A DNA stretch of 7,568 nucleotides from Betaproteobacteria bacterium RBG_16_58_11 (GTDB lineage: Bacteria > Pseudomonadota > Gammaproteobacteria > Burkholderiales > Thiobacteraceae), in NCBI GenBank assembly GCA_001770235.1, contig MEQN01000141.1, positions 1,637-9,204 of the forward strand, given 5' to 3'. The translations under genes were made by a program, and so were the position numbers. Every line of letters begins with the position of its first letter. Position 1 is the first letter of the stretch. This document shows, piece after piece, positions 1-6,763 of this stretch. The notes under the pieces were generated by a model, which saw only the letters and a list, made by a program, of their open reading frames with translations, made no database searches and was not told the DNA's origin.

Positions 1-2
1 CC

Positions 3-830
3 ATGCCCGGCCCCCTGCCCTATTCCATCGCCGCCTTGCTCTATGCCGCACTGGCTTTTGCGTTCTGGCGCGCGAATGGGGCGGCGGCAAATACCGCGCC
101 CGGTACGGCTTGGCAATCTTGGGCGCGCGTGGCTATTCTGATCCCGCTCGGGCTGCACGCCTGGCTGCTGCTCGCCGGCAGTTGGGGCGCGCAGGAGATT
201 GCAATTGGGGTGGGGCAGGCGCTATCCGCCATTGCCTGGCTCGCGCTGGCGATCTATGCCCTGAGCAGCCTGCGCCACCCGGTGGACGCCTTGAATGTGC
301 TGATCCTGCCCGTCGCTGCCTTGGCGGTGTTGTTGCCGCTGATCCTGCCGGAACGTCCGGTGCAACTCACGACATCGCCCCTGCTGCTGGCGCACCTGGC
401 CATGGCGTTTCTCGCTTATGCCTTGTTTACCATCGCCGCGCTGCACGCGGGTGTGATGTCCTTATTGGAAAAACGCTTGCACGCGCATGCTTTCAACTCC
501 TCCGTTGCCAAGCTTCCGCCGCTGCTGACGCTGGAAAAGCTGTTGTTCAACATTATCGGCATCGGCTTCGTGCTGCTCACGCTCGCCCTGGCCAGCGGCA
601 TCCTGTTTTCCGAGCAAGTGTTCGGCAAGCCGTTTTCCTTCGCCCACTTCACGCAGCATAAGACGGTGTTCGCGCTGTTGTCCTGGCTGATCTATGCCGG
701 TTTGCTGCTGGGACGCCGAATCTACGGCTGGCGCGGGCGCACCGCCATTGCCTGGTCGCTCACTGGTTTTGCGATGCTGGTGCTGGCCTATCTGGGCAGC
801 AAAGTGGCGCTGCAACTCTTGGGGCGATAG
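3..830 (+). CDS. ypjD: YpjD/CcsA-family inner membrane protein (cytochrome c assembly protein family)
   Basis: This is a 275-residue, very hydrophobic protein with about eight predicted membrane helices (roughly residues 6-22, 43-60, 66-88, 97-115, 126-150, 183-203, 222-238 and 250-268). The length and the C-terminal pattern (HK at 219-220, a Trp-containing helix, GWRGR at 242-246, then AYLGSK at 262-267) match E. coli YpjD, a member of the CcsA/CcmC-like cytochrome c assembly family. The WWD haem-handling motif of true CcsA/CcmC is not visible, so a direct role in cytochrome c maturation is doubtful; the function of YpjD is not firmly established. Candidate haem or metal-ligand histidines include H52, H131, H215 and H219. 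It is followed after 5 nt by the corB-like gene, as in E. coli, which suggests co-transcription. The ATG at position 3 is the first in-frame start inside the window. Only two bases precede it, so the true start could lie further upstream. Confidence 0.88.
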   Translation: MPGPLPYSIAALLYAALAFAFWRANGAAANTAPGTAWQSWARVAILIPLGLHAWLLLAGSWGAQEIAIGVGQALSAIAWLALAIYALSSLRHPVDALNVLILPVAALAVLLPLILPERPVQLTTSPLLLAHLAMAFLAYALFTIAALHAGVMSLLEKRLHAHAFNSSVAKLPPLLTLEKLLFNIIGIGFVLLTLALASGILFSEQVFGKPFSFAHFTQHKTVFALLSWLIYAGLLLGRRIYGWRGRTAIAWSLTGFAMLVLAYLGSKVALQLLGR

Positions 831-835
831 GCGCC

Positions 836-2122
836 GTGGACGACATCCCTTTAAGCGCCTTGCTCATCGCGCTCGGCGTTTTACTCGTTCTATCCGCGTT
901 TTTTTCGATCTCGGAAATCAGCATGATGTCGCTCAACCGCTACCGGTTGCGGCATCTCGTGCAGCACGGCCATCGCGGTGCGAAGCGCGCGGCAGACCTG
1001 TTGGCGCAAACCGACAAGCTGCTCGGGGTGATCTTGCTCGGCAATAATTTGGTTAACGCCATGGCCGCGGCCTTAGTCACGGTCATTGCGGTACGCTTCT
1101 ATGGCAATAGCGAGTTCGCGGTAACCATCGCCACGCTGGCGGTCACCTTTCTGATTCTGGTGTTCAGCGAGATCAGCCCCAAGGTGATGGGGGCGGCTTA
1201 TCCGGAGCAGGTCGCCTTTCCCGCCAGCTATGTGCTGAAGCCGCTGATTCGTCTGTTCTATCCGATCATCTGGTTCGTCAATCTGTTCGTGCAAGCCTTG
1301 CTGCGGCTGCTGCGCCTGCGGCCGAGTGAAGCGCTGGAGCACAAGATCAGCATGCCGGAACTGCGCACGCTGGTGATGGAAGCGAGCGGCTTCATCCCGA
1401 AAAAACACCAGAGCGTGCTGCTCAATTTGTTTGAGCTCGAATCCATCACGGTGGACGATGTGATGACGCCGCGCAGCCAAATCGAGGCGATCGACATCGA
1501 GGCGGACGAAGAAACGATTTGGCGCCAGCTCACCACCAGCCACCATACCCAACTGCCGGTTTATCAAGGCGAATTGAATAACATCATCGGCATCGTGCAT
1601 ACGCGCAAGGTGCTGCACCAGGCACAAGGCGAGCCTATTACGCTGGAAGCCCTCAAGCAAATCCTGCGCGAGCCGTATTTCATACCCGTGGGCACGCCGC
1701 TGCTGACCCAGCTCCAGAATTTCCAGGAGAACCAGCGCAAATTCGGCATCGTGGTGGATGAGTACGGCGAATTGCAGGGATTGGTGAAAGTGGAAGATAT
1801 TCTGGAGGAGATTGTGGGCGAGTTCACCACGCGCTCGCCGCTGCATTCAGCCAATTTCCGCGTCCAAGAGGATGGCAGTTGGTTGATCGACGGCAGCAGC
1901 TCATTGCGGGAATTGAACCGCAAGCTCGGCACGAAGTTTCCGCTGGATGGCCCTAAGACATTGAATGGACTGGTTTTAGAGCACTTCGAGGATATCCCGG
2001 AAGCCGGCACCAGCTTCCGCATTGCTGACCACACGCTGGAAGTGGTGCAAACTCAGGACAGGGTGGTGAAGGTGGTGCGGCTCTACCCTCCTGCGCCGGT
2101 AGCGAAGATTACCGGCGCGTAA
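836..2122 (+). CDS. corB: CorB/CNNM-type membrane protein (DUF21, CBS pair, CorC_HlyC domain), putative Mg2+ transporter
   Basis: The 428-residue product closely resembles E. coli YfjD/CorB, of the HlyC/CorC (CNNM) family linked to Mg2+ (and Co2+) transport across the inner membrane. Domains in order: an N-terminal DUF21 membrane domain (about residues 5-185) with the signature AFFSISE (21-27), RYRLRHL (35-41), GNNLVN (69-74) and SEISPK (111-116); a cytosolic CBS pair (about 205-330) with the MTPR motif (210-213), and DEYGELQGLVKVEDILEEI at 308-326; and a CorC_HlyC domain (about 338-415). Members of the family bind ATP-Mg through the CBS pair; I infer this here from the conserved motifs. The start is GTG at 836, 5 nt after the ypjD stop, with a GGGGCG element at 821-826 inside the end of ypjD as likely ribosome binding site. 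The full-length YfjD alignment begins at this residue. A perfect stem-loop overlaps the end of the gene. No truncation is seen. The transported ion is not proven by sequence. Confidence 0.93.
   Translation: MDDIPLSALLIALGVLLVLSAFFSISEISMMSLNRYRLRHLVQHGHRGAKRAADLLAQTDKLLGVILLGNNLVNAMAAALVTVIAVRFYGNSEFAVTIATLAVTFLILVFSEISPKVMGAAYPEQVAFPASYVLKPLIRLFYPIIWFVNLFVQALLRLLRLRPSEALEHKISMPELRTLVMEASGFIPKKHQSVLLNLFELESITVDDVMTPRSQIEAIDIEADEETIWRQLTTSHHTQLPVYQGELNNIIGIVHTRKVLHQAQGEPITLEALKQILREPYFIPVGTPLLTQLQNFQENQRKFGIVVDEYGELQGLVKVEDILEEIVGEFTTRSPLHSANFRVQEDGSWLIDGSSSLRELNRKLGTKFPLDGPKTLNGLVLEHFEDIPEAGTSFRIADHTLEVVQTQDRVVKVVRLYPPAPVAKITGA
2093..2118 (+). terminator. Strong stem-loop at the corB stop codon, possible terminator or mRNA 3'-end element
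   Basis: GCGCCGGTA (2093-2101) and TACCGGCGC (2110-2118) are perfect reverse complements, giving a 9-bp GC-rich stem with an 8-nt loop, extendable by a T-G wobble at 2092/2119. The TAA stop (2120-2122) follows directly. No run of T follows (the next bases are GCCAAGATCGCCTTTACA), so a classical intrinsic terminator is not supported. It could be a Rho-dependent pause, an RNA-stabilising 3' hairpin that partly separates ypjD-corB from pilBCD expression, or chance in GC-rich coding sequence. Confidence 0.35.
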
Positions 2123-2177
2123 GCCAAGATCGCCTTTACAAACAGGGTTGTCAACGGCATTATTGACGTAATTTCTT

Positions 2178-2182
2178 AAGGA
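2178..2182 (+). promoter_or_regulatory. Probable pilB ribosome binding site with long spacing
   Basis: AAGGA at 2178-2182 is the only Shine-Dalgarno-like element in the AT-richer 76-nt leader before pilB. It lies 16 nt from the ATG at 2199, longer than the usual 5-10 nt. No better in-frame start lies closer, and the protein aligns with other PilB N-termini from this Met, so either the spacing is truly long or initiation relies little on this element. Confidence 0.4.
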
Positions 2183-2198
2183 TTAGAAATACCTATCC

Positions 2199-3920
2199 AT
2201 GGTTGCTGCTGCATCGACGACGAGTCTCTCCGCGCTTGCCCGCACCCTGGTGCAGCATGGCAAGCTGCTTGAACAGGAAGCGGAAGCGATTCAAAGCCAA
2301 GCCAATTCATCCGGTGTAGGGTTTGTCTCGCAACTCATTCTCACGCGCAAAATGAATGCGCTGGATGTGGCGGAATTCACCTCGGGGACTTTCGGCTTTC
2401 CCCTGCTCGACCTGAATGCGGTCGATATCGAACATCTCCCGCAAGATCTGCTGCCGGGCAAGCTGATGCAAGAGCGGCGCGTGCTGGGCTTGTTCAAGCG
2501 CGGCACGCGCCTTTTCGTCGCCATGTCCGACCCGACCAATGCGCAGGCGCTGGACGAGATCAAGTTTCAAACCAGCATGGTGGTCGATCCGGTCGTGGTG
2601 GAAGACGACAAACTCGGCAAGCTGGTGGAAAAAGCCGGCGAAACCGCGAGCGACAAATTGGATGAGCTGGTCGGCGAAGACGTCGATATGGACATGCTCG
2701 AAGGCGAAGCCGAACAGAAGCAGGACGAGGGTGGCGCGGCGGCCGATATCGACGATGCGCCGGTAGTGAAATACTTGCAGAAAGTGATGCTCGACGCGAT
2801 CAACTCCAACGTCTCCGACATCCACTTCGAGCCATTCGAAAAGTTCTACCGCATCCGCTACCGCATGGACGGGGTACTGTATGAAGTCGCCAAGCCGCCC
2901 ATCGCGATCAAGGACAAAATCGCCTCACGCATCAAAGTCATCTCCAAAATGGATATCGCGGAAAAACGCGTACCGCAGGATGGCCGGATGAAACTGGTGA
3001 TCTCCAAAAACCGCGCCATTGACTTCCGCGTCAGCAGCCTGCCCACGCTGTGGGGCGAGAAGATCGTGATGCGGATTTTGGATCCGACCAGCGCGCAATT
3101 GGGGATTGAAGCGCTGGGCTACGAGCCGGCGCAAAAAGAAGCGCTGCTGCACGCCGTTCAGCGCCCTTATGGCATGGTCTTGGTGACCGGCCCGACCGGT
3201 AGCGGTAAAACCGTGTCGCTGTATACCTGCCTGAATATTTTGAATGTACCCGGCACCAACATCTCCACTGCGGAAGACCCGGCGGAGATCAATTTGCCCG
3301 GCGTGAACCAAGTCAACGTCAACGAGAAGGCCGGGCTGACGTTCGCCGCCGCGCTGCGCGCCTTCCTGCGTCAAGATCCGGATGTGATCATGGTGGGCGA
3401 GATTCGCGACCTGGAAACCGCCGATATCTCGATCAAGGCCGCGCAGACCGGTCACATGGTGCTCTCCACCCTGCATACCAACGATGCGCCGACCACCCTG
3501 ACGCGCTTGATGAACATGGGCGTCGCGCCGTTCAATATCGCCTCGTCGGTGATTCTGATCACCGCGCAGCGTTTGGCGCGGCGTTTGTGCAACAGTTGCA
3601 AAAAGCCGCTCGACATTCCGCGCGAGGCGCTATTACGTGCGGGCTTTGCCGAGGATGATTTGGACGGCAGTTGGCAACCCTATGGCCATATCGGCTGCGA
3701 AGCCTGCAAGGGCACCGGTTACAAGGGACGGGTGGGTATTTATCAAGTGATGCCGATCACCGATGCAATCAGCCGCATCATCATGAAGAACGGCACCGCG
3801 GTCGATATCGCCGACCAAGCCAAGCTTGAGGGTGTAAAAGATTTGCGCCAATCCGGTTTACTGAAAGTGAAAGCAGGGCTGACCTCGCTGGAAGAAGTCG
3901 AAGCCGTGACCAACGAATAA
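2199..3920 (+). CDS. pilB: Type IV pilus assembly ATPase PilB
   Basis: This cytoplasmic hexameric AAA-like secretion ATPase powers type IVa pilus extension by acting on the PilC platform. The 573-residue length is normal for PilB. The N-terminal region (about 1-145) is an MshEN/T2SSE_N-type domain, followed by an acidic linker (about 150-187, rich in Asp and Glu) and then the T2SSE ATPase core. Visible motifs: Walker A GPTGSGKT (331-338), Asp box TAEDPAE (357-363), Walker B region DPDVIMVGEIRD (393-404, catalytic Glu likely E401), His box AQTGHMVLSTLHTND (415-429), and the tetracysteine zinc site formed by C464, C467, C500 and C503. The zinc site, the surrounding pil genes and the EINLPGVNQVNVNEKAGL segment separate it from retraction ATPases such as PilT. 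The Asp box has Ala where many PilB proteins have Val, a mild change. The N-terminal motif looks like only one degenerate c-di-GMP-binding repeat, so c-di-GMP binding is uncertain. pilC starts 11 nt downstream, probably in the same transcript. Confidence 0.97.
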   Translation: MVAAASTTSLSALARTLVQHGKLLEQEAEAIQSQANSSGVGFVSQLILTRKMNALDVAEFTSGTFGFPLLDLNAVDIEHLPQDLLPGKLMQERRVLGLFKRGTRLFVAMSDPTNAQALDEIKFQTSMVVDPVVVEDDKLGKLVEKAGETASDKLDELVGEDVDMDMLEGEAEQKQDEGGAAADIDDAPVVKYLQKVMLDAINSNVSDIHFEPFEKFYRIRYRMDGVLYEVAKPPIAIKDKIASRIKVISKMDIAEKRVPQDGRMKLVISKNRAIDFRVSSLPTLWGEKIVMRILDPTSAQLGIEALGYEPAQKEALLHAVQRPYGMVLVTGPTGSGKTVSLYTCLNILNVPGTNISTAEDPAEINLPGVNQVNVNEKAGLTFAAALRAFLRQDPDVIMVGEIRDLETADISIKAAQTGHMVLSTLHTNDAPTTLTRLMNMGVAPFNIASSVILITAQRLARRLCNSCKKPLDIPREALLRAGFAEDDLDGSWQPYGHIGCEACKGTGYKGRVGIYQVMPITDAISRIIMKNGTAVDIADQAKLEGVKDLRQSGLLKVKAGLTSLEEVEAVTNE

Positions 3921-3931
3921 GGGGTACCACC

Positions 3932-5164
3932 ATGGCAGTCGCAACCACTAGAAAAATCTTGAAAGCCGTAAAGGAATTCAACTACGCCTGGGAAGGCGTA
4001 GATAAAAAAGGTAAAAAAATGAAAGGCGACATGCGCGCCAGCGGCGAAGCCTTGGTCAGCGCCACCTTGCGCCGCCAAGGCATCAATGTCACCAAGGTCA
4101 AAAAGCAGTCCACCTTCGGCCGCGGCAAAAAAATCACCGAAAAAGACATTGCCCTATTCACGCGCCAATTCGCCACCATGCTCAAATCCGGCGTGCCGCT
4201 GCTGCAATCGTTCGACATCGTCGCCAAGGGACATTCCAATCCTTCCGTGTCGCAATTGCTCATCGATGTTAAAAACGATGTCGCCTCCGGCAGCAGCTTG
4301 GCGCAAGCCTTTGGCAAGCGGCCCATTTACTTCGATACGCTGTTTTGCAACCTGGTCAACGCCGGCGAGCAGGCGGGTATTTTAGATGGCGTGCTGGAAC
4401 GGCTCGCCACTTATAAAGAAAAAATCATCGCCATCAAGAGCAAGATCAAATCCGCGCTGTTCTACCCGGCCGCGATCATGGTGGTGGCCTTCATCATTAC
4501 CGCCATCATCATGATTTTCGTGATCCCGACTTTCAAGGATTTGTTCAAGAGCTTCGGCGCCGATTTGCCCGCACCGACGCAGGTGGTCATCGCGATGTCC
4601 GACTTTTTCGTGACCTATTGGTGGGCGATCTTCGGCATTGTGTTCGGTGGCATATGGTTCTTCTTCTACACCTGGAAGCGCTCGAAGAAAATGCAGGACG
4701 CCATCGACCGGCTATCGCTCAAGGTGCCTGTGTTCGGCGAATTATTGGAAAAGAGCGCCATCGCACGCTGGTCACGCACTTTATCCACCATGTTCGCCGC
4801 CGGCGTGCCGCTGGTCGAAGCTTTGGAATCCGTCGCAGGCTCCGCGGGCAACCAAGTGTACTTCCATGCCACCAAACGCATTCAAGGCGAAGTCTCGACC
4901 GGCACCAACCTGACCGTCGCCATGCAGAACACCAATTTATTCCCCAATATGGTGATCCAGATGGTGCAAATCGGCGAGGAATCGGGGCAGCTCGATTCCA
5001 TGCTGAGCAAAGTCGCTGATTATTACGACCGCGAAGTGGACGATATCGTGGAGCGCTTATCCGCCCTACTGGAGCCGATTATCATGGTGGTGCTGGGCAC
5101 GCTGATCGGCGGCCTGGTGGTTTCGATGTACCTGCCGATTTTCAAAATGGGCCAAGCGGTCTAA
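3932..5164 (+). CDS. pilC: Type IV pilus inner-membrane platform protein PilC
   Basis: PilC is the inner-membrane platform that couples the ATPase PilB to pilin insertion. The 410 residues are close to the usual PilC length and aligned by eye with P. aeruginosa PilC over the whole chain. Two T2SSF (GspF) domains are visible: the first about 75-200 (FTRQFATMLKSGVPLLQSFD at 76-95, NLVNAGEQAGILDGVLERLA at 140-159) and the second about 278-401 (LSTMFAAGVPLVEALESV at 284-301, MVQIGEESGQLDSMLSKVAD at 344-363). Membrane helices lie near 178-199, 225-247 and 379-402; the protein ends in the typical VSMYLPIFKMGQAV. A Lys-rich, cytoplasmic N-terminal segment (about 20-75, YAWEGVDKKGKKMKG) is usual for the family but is encoded here with several A6-A7 runs. 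The ATG at 3932 follows AAGGGG (3919-3924) at 7 nt, a good ribosome binding site. It sits between pilB and pilD, with 11 and 14 nt gaps. Confidence 0.97.
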   Translation: MAVATTRKILKAVKEFNYAWEGVDKKGKKMKGDMRASGEALVSATLRRQGINVTKVKKQSTFGRGKKITEKDIALFTRQFATMLKSGVPLLQSFDIVAKGHSNPSVSQLLIDVKNDVASGSSLAQAFGKRPIYFDTLFCNLVNAGEQAGILDGVLERLATYKEKIIAIKSKIKSALFYPAAIMVVAFIITAIIMIFVIPTFKDLFKSFGADLPAPTQVVIAMSDFFVTYWWAIFGIVFGGIWFFFYTWKRSKKMQDAIDRLSLKVPVFGELLEKSAIARWSRTLSTMFAAGVPLVEALESVAGSAGNQVYFHATKRIQGEVSTGTNLTVAMQNTNLFPNMVIQMVQIGEESGQLDSMLSKVADYYDREVDDIVERLSALLEPIIMVVLGTLIGGLVVSMYLPIFKMGQAV

Positions 5165-5178
5165 GCGGACGCCCGCAT

Positions 5179-6048
5179 ATGATTTCAGAAATCCTGGCAC
5201 TCGCCCGGGAAGTGCCGGCGTTTTTTGTCGGCTTCGTTATCTTGCTCGGTCTCATCATCGGCAGCTTTTTAAATGTCGTGATTCATCGGCTGCCAAAAAT
5301 GATGGCGTGCGAATGGCGCCTATTTTGCGCCGAGCTCGACGAAAAACCCGCACCGGACACCGAGCCTTTTAATCTCTTCACCCCGCATTCGCGCTGCCCC
5401 TCCTGCGGCCATGCGGTTCGCGCGATCGAGAATATTCCCCTCTTAAGTTATGCATTCCTGCGCGGTAAATGCCGCCACTGCAGCGCGCCGATCTCCCCGC
5501 GCTATCCGATCGTGGAGGCGCTCACCGGCGTGATTTCCGGCTATGTAGCTTGGCGTTTTGGGGTGAGTTTCGTCACGCTGGCCGCGCTGCTGTTTTGCTG
5601 GGCGTTGATCGCACTGACCTTCATCGATGCGGATACGCAATTGCTGCCCGACCAGATCACGCAGCCGCTGATCTGGCTGGGTTTGCTCGCGAATCTGGGC
5701 GGCTTATTCACGGATATTCAATCCTCGGTCATGGGCGCGGTCGCGGGTTATTTTTCTCTGTGGACTGTGTATTGGCTGTTCAAGCTGGCCACCGGCAAGG
5801 AAGGCATGGGCTATGGCGATTTCAAGCTGCTCGCCGCGATCGGCGCTTGGCTCGGCTGGCAACTGTTGCCGGTGGTGATCCTGCTCTCCTCCCTGGTGGG
5901 CGCGATGGTCGGGGTGAGCCTCATCCTGTTCGCGCGCCATGAGCGCAGCCAGCCGATTCCGTTCGGCCCCTACCTCGCCGGTGGCGGCATCATCGCCTTG
6001 CTGTGGGGGCAGGATTTGACCCAGGCCTATTTGAACTGGCTGCACTAA
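5179..6048 (+). CDS. pilD: Type IV prepilin peptidase / N-methyltransferase PilD
   Basis: PilD is the bifunctional inner-membrane aspartyl protease (peptidase family A24) that cleaves the prepilin leader and methylates the new N-terminal residue; it often also serves type II secretion pseudopilins. The 289 residues match P. aeruginosa PilD in length. The N-terminal cytoplasmic domain has the two CxxC pairs C73/C76 and C98/C101 (zinc site) plus the upstream GSFLNVVIHRLPKMM segment (28-42). G96, next to the second pair, corresponds to the Gly needed for methylation in P. aeruginosa PilD. The catalytic aspartates are D150 (in FIDADTQLLPD, 148-158) and D214 (in GMGYGDFK, 209-216). PFGPYLAGGG (261-270) is the usual C-terminal motif. 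About eight membrane helices are expected. The ATG at 5179 has only a weak GCGGA element (5165-5169) upstream; translational coupling with pilC is likely at a 14-nt spacing. All catalytic residues are present. Confidence 0.97.
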   Translation: MISEILALAREVPAFFVGFVILLGLIIGSFLNVVIHRLPKMMACEWRLFCAELDEKPAPDTEPFNLFTPHSRCPSCGHAVRAIENIPLLSYAFLRGKCRHCSAPISPRYPIVEALTGVISGYVAWRFGVSFVTLAALLFCWALIALTFIDADTQLLPDQITQPLIWLGLLANLGGLFTDIQSSVMGAVAGYFSLWTVYWLFKLATGKEGMGYGDFKLLAAIGAWLGWQLLPVVILLSSLVGAMVGVSLILFARHERSQPIPFGPYLAGGGIIALLWGQDLTQAYLNWLH

Positions 6049-6058
6049 CAAGCGTGTG

Positions 6059-6679
6059 ATGAAAACTTTTTGCATTGGCCTCACCGGCGGCATCGGCTGT
6101 GGAAAATCCACGGTCGCCCATCTTTTCGCCGATCTGGGCGCGGCCATTATCGACACCGACGCCTTTTCCCATGCGCTCACGCAGCCGGGCGCGGCAGGGT
6201 TCAATGCCATCATTCACCAGTTCGGGCCCCTTTATCTGCAAGCCGATGGCGCGCTCGATCGCGGCAAGCTGCGCGCACTGATCTTCTCTGATGCAGCCGC
6301 GAAGCAGGCCTTAGAGTCGATCTTGCACCCGCTGATACATGCGGAAGTGCTTGCCGCGCTCCAAGCCTGCCAAGCGCCCTATGCCCTAATCGTGGTTCCG
6401 CTGCTGTTCGAGACCAGAAATTATCTGCCGCTGATTCAACGCAGCCTGGTGGTGGATTGTGCCGAGGCAAGCCAAATCGCGCGCACCACGGCGCGCAGCG
6501 GATTGTCTGAAACCACCGTGCGCGCCATCATGGCCCAGCAACTCCCGCGCACCGTACGGCTTGAGCGCGCCGACGATATCATCAGCAACGAAAATGGCTT
6601 GGATAGTTTGCGCGCCCAGGTTGCGGCGCTGCATGCCCAGTATTTTTCCTTGGCCCGCCAAGCGCCACCTAAGTCCTAG
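6059..6679 (+). CDS. coaE: Dephospho-CoA kinase CoaE
   Basis: CoaE performs the last step of coenzyme A biosynthesis: ATP-dependent phosphorylation of the 3'-hydroxyl of the ribose of dephospho-CoA, in the cytoplasm. The 206-residue product has the family length. Visible motifs: P-loop GGIGCGKST (10-18), the acidic pair in IDTDAFSHAL (31-40, D32 and D34), ILHPLIH (88-94), VVPLLFE (112-118), the lid-like segment RTTARSGLS (142-150) and RADDIISN (170-177) near the C-terminus. The lid carries Ser-Gly where many homologues read Asp-Gly, a mild substitution. The start is ambiguous: ATG at 6059 directly follows GTG at 6056, adding only one Met. I chose ATG because family members usually begin Met-Lys/Arg close to the P-loop. 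No clear Shine-Dalgarno is visible in the 10 nt after pilD, so translational coupling to pilD is probable. The pilD-coaE adjacency is conserved in many Beta- and Gammaproteobacteria. Confidence 0.96.
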   Translation: MKTFCIGLTGGIGCGKSTVAHLFADLGAAIIDTDAFSHALTQPGAAGFNAIIHQFGPLYLQADGALDRGKLRALIFSDAAAKQALESILHPLIHAEVLAALQACQAPYALIVVPLLFETRNYLPLIQRSLVVDCAEASQIARTTARSGLSETTVRAIMAQQLPRTVRLERADDIISNENGLDSLRAQVAALHAQYFSLARQAPPKS

Positions 6680-6691
6680 ATTTCGCATTAA

Positions 6692-6737
6692 ATTCTGCGC
6701 TAAGTCGTTTGTATTTTTAGGGATTCTGGTCCAGAAT
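6692..6737 (+). promoter_or_regulatory. Operator-like palindrome and possible promoter upstream of zapD
   Basis: ATTCTGGTCCAGAAT at 6723-6737 is a perfect 7-1-7 inverted repeat. A further copy of the half-site ATTCTG lies at 6692-6697, 31 bp upstream, about three helical turns. A weak sigma70-like promoter could use TTGTAT (6709-6714) and CAGAAT (6732-6737) with a 17-nt spacer, which would place the palindrome over the -10 region, as expected of a repressor site. As RNA the repeat would form only a 6-bp stem with a 3-nt loop and no T run follows, so a terminator is unlikely. No known regulator is identified, and the promoter match is poor (3/6 and 4/6). Confidence 0.3.
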
Positions 6738-6763
6738 AAGCCAATTTTGGCGGGGCGGGGCCG

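Noticed and set aside
110..661. A 183-codon plus-strand frame overlapping ypjD.
   Set aside because: Its Ala/Arg-rich, motif-free product is the alternative frame of ypjD, whose own frame has clear membrane helices and family motifs.
1073..1846. A 257-codon open frame on the minus strand inside corB.
   Set aside because: It lies opposite a well-supported CorB gene, has a low-complexity Gln/His/Arg-rich composition typical of antisense frames in GC-rich genes, and shows no recognisable domain.
3921..3937. GGTACCACCATGG at the pilC start resembles a cloning junction (KpnI and NcoI sites with a Kozak-like context); pilB also starts within CCATGG.
   Set aside because: The surrounding genes are continuous and native in order and spacing, and such short sites occur by chance; no vector sequence is present.
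4618..5019. A 133-codon plus-strand frame inside pilC.
   Set aside because: It is a shadow of pilC, whose frame contains the second T2SSF domain with family motifs here.
6649..6662. Inverted repeat CTTGG-CCCG-CCAAG at the end of coaE as a terminator.
   Set aside because: The stem is only 5 bp, lies before the stop codon, and is not followed by a T run.
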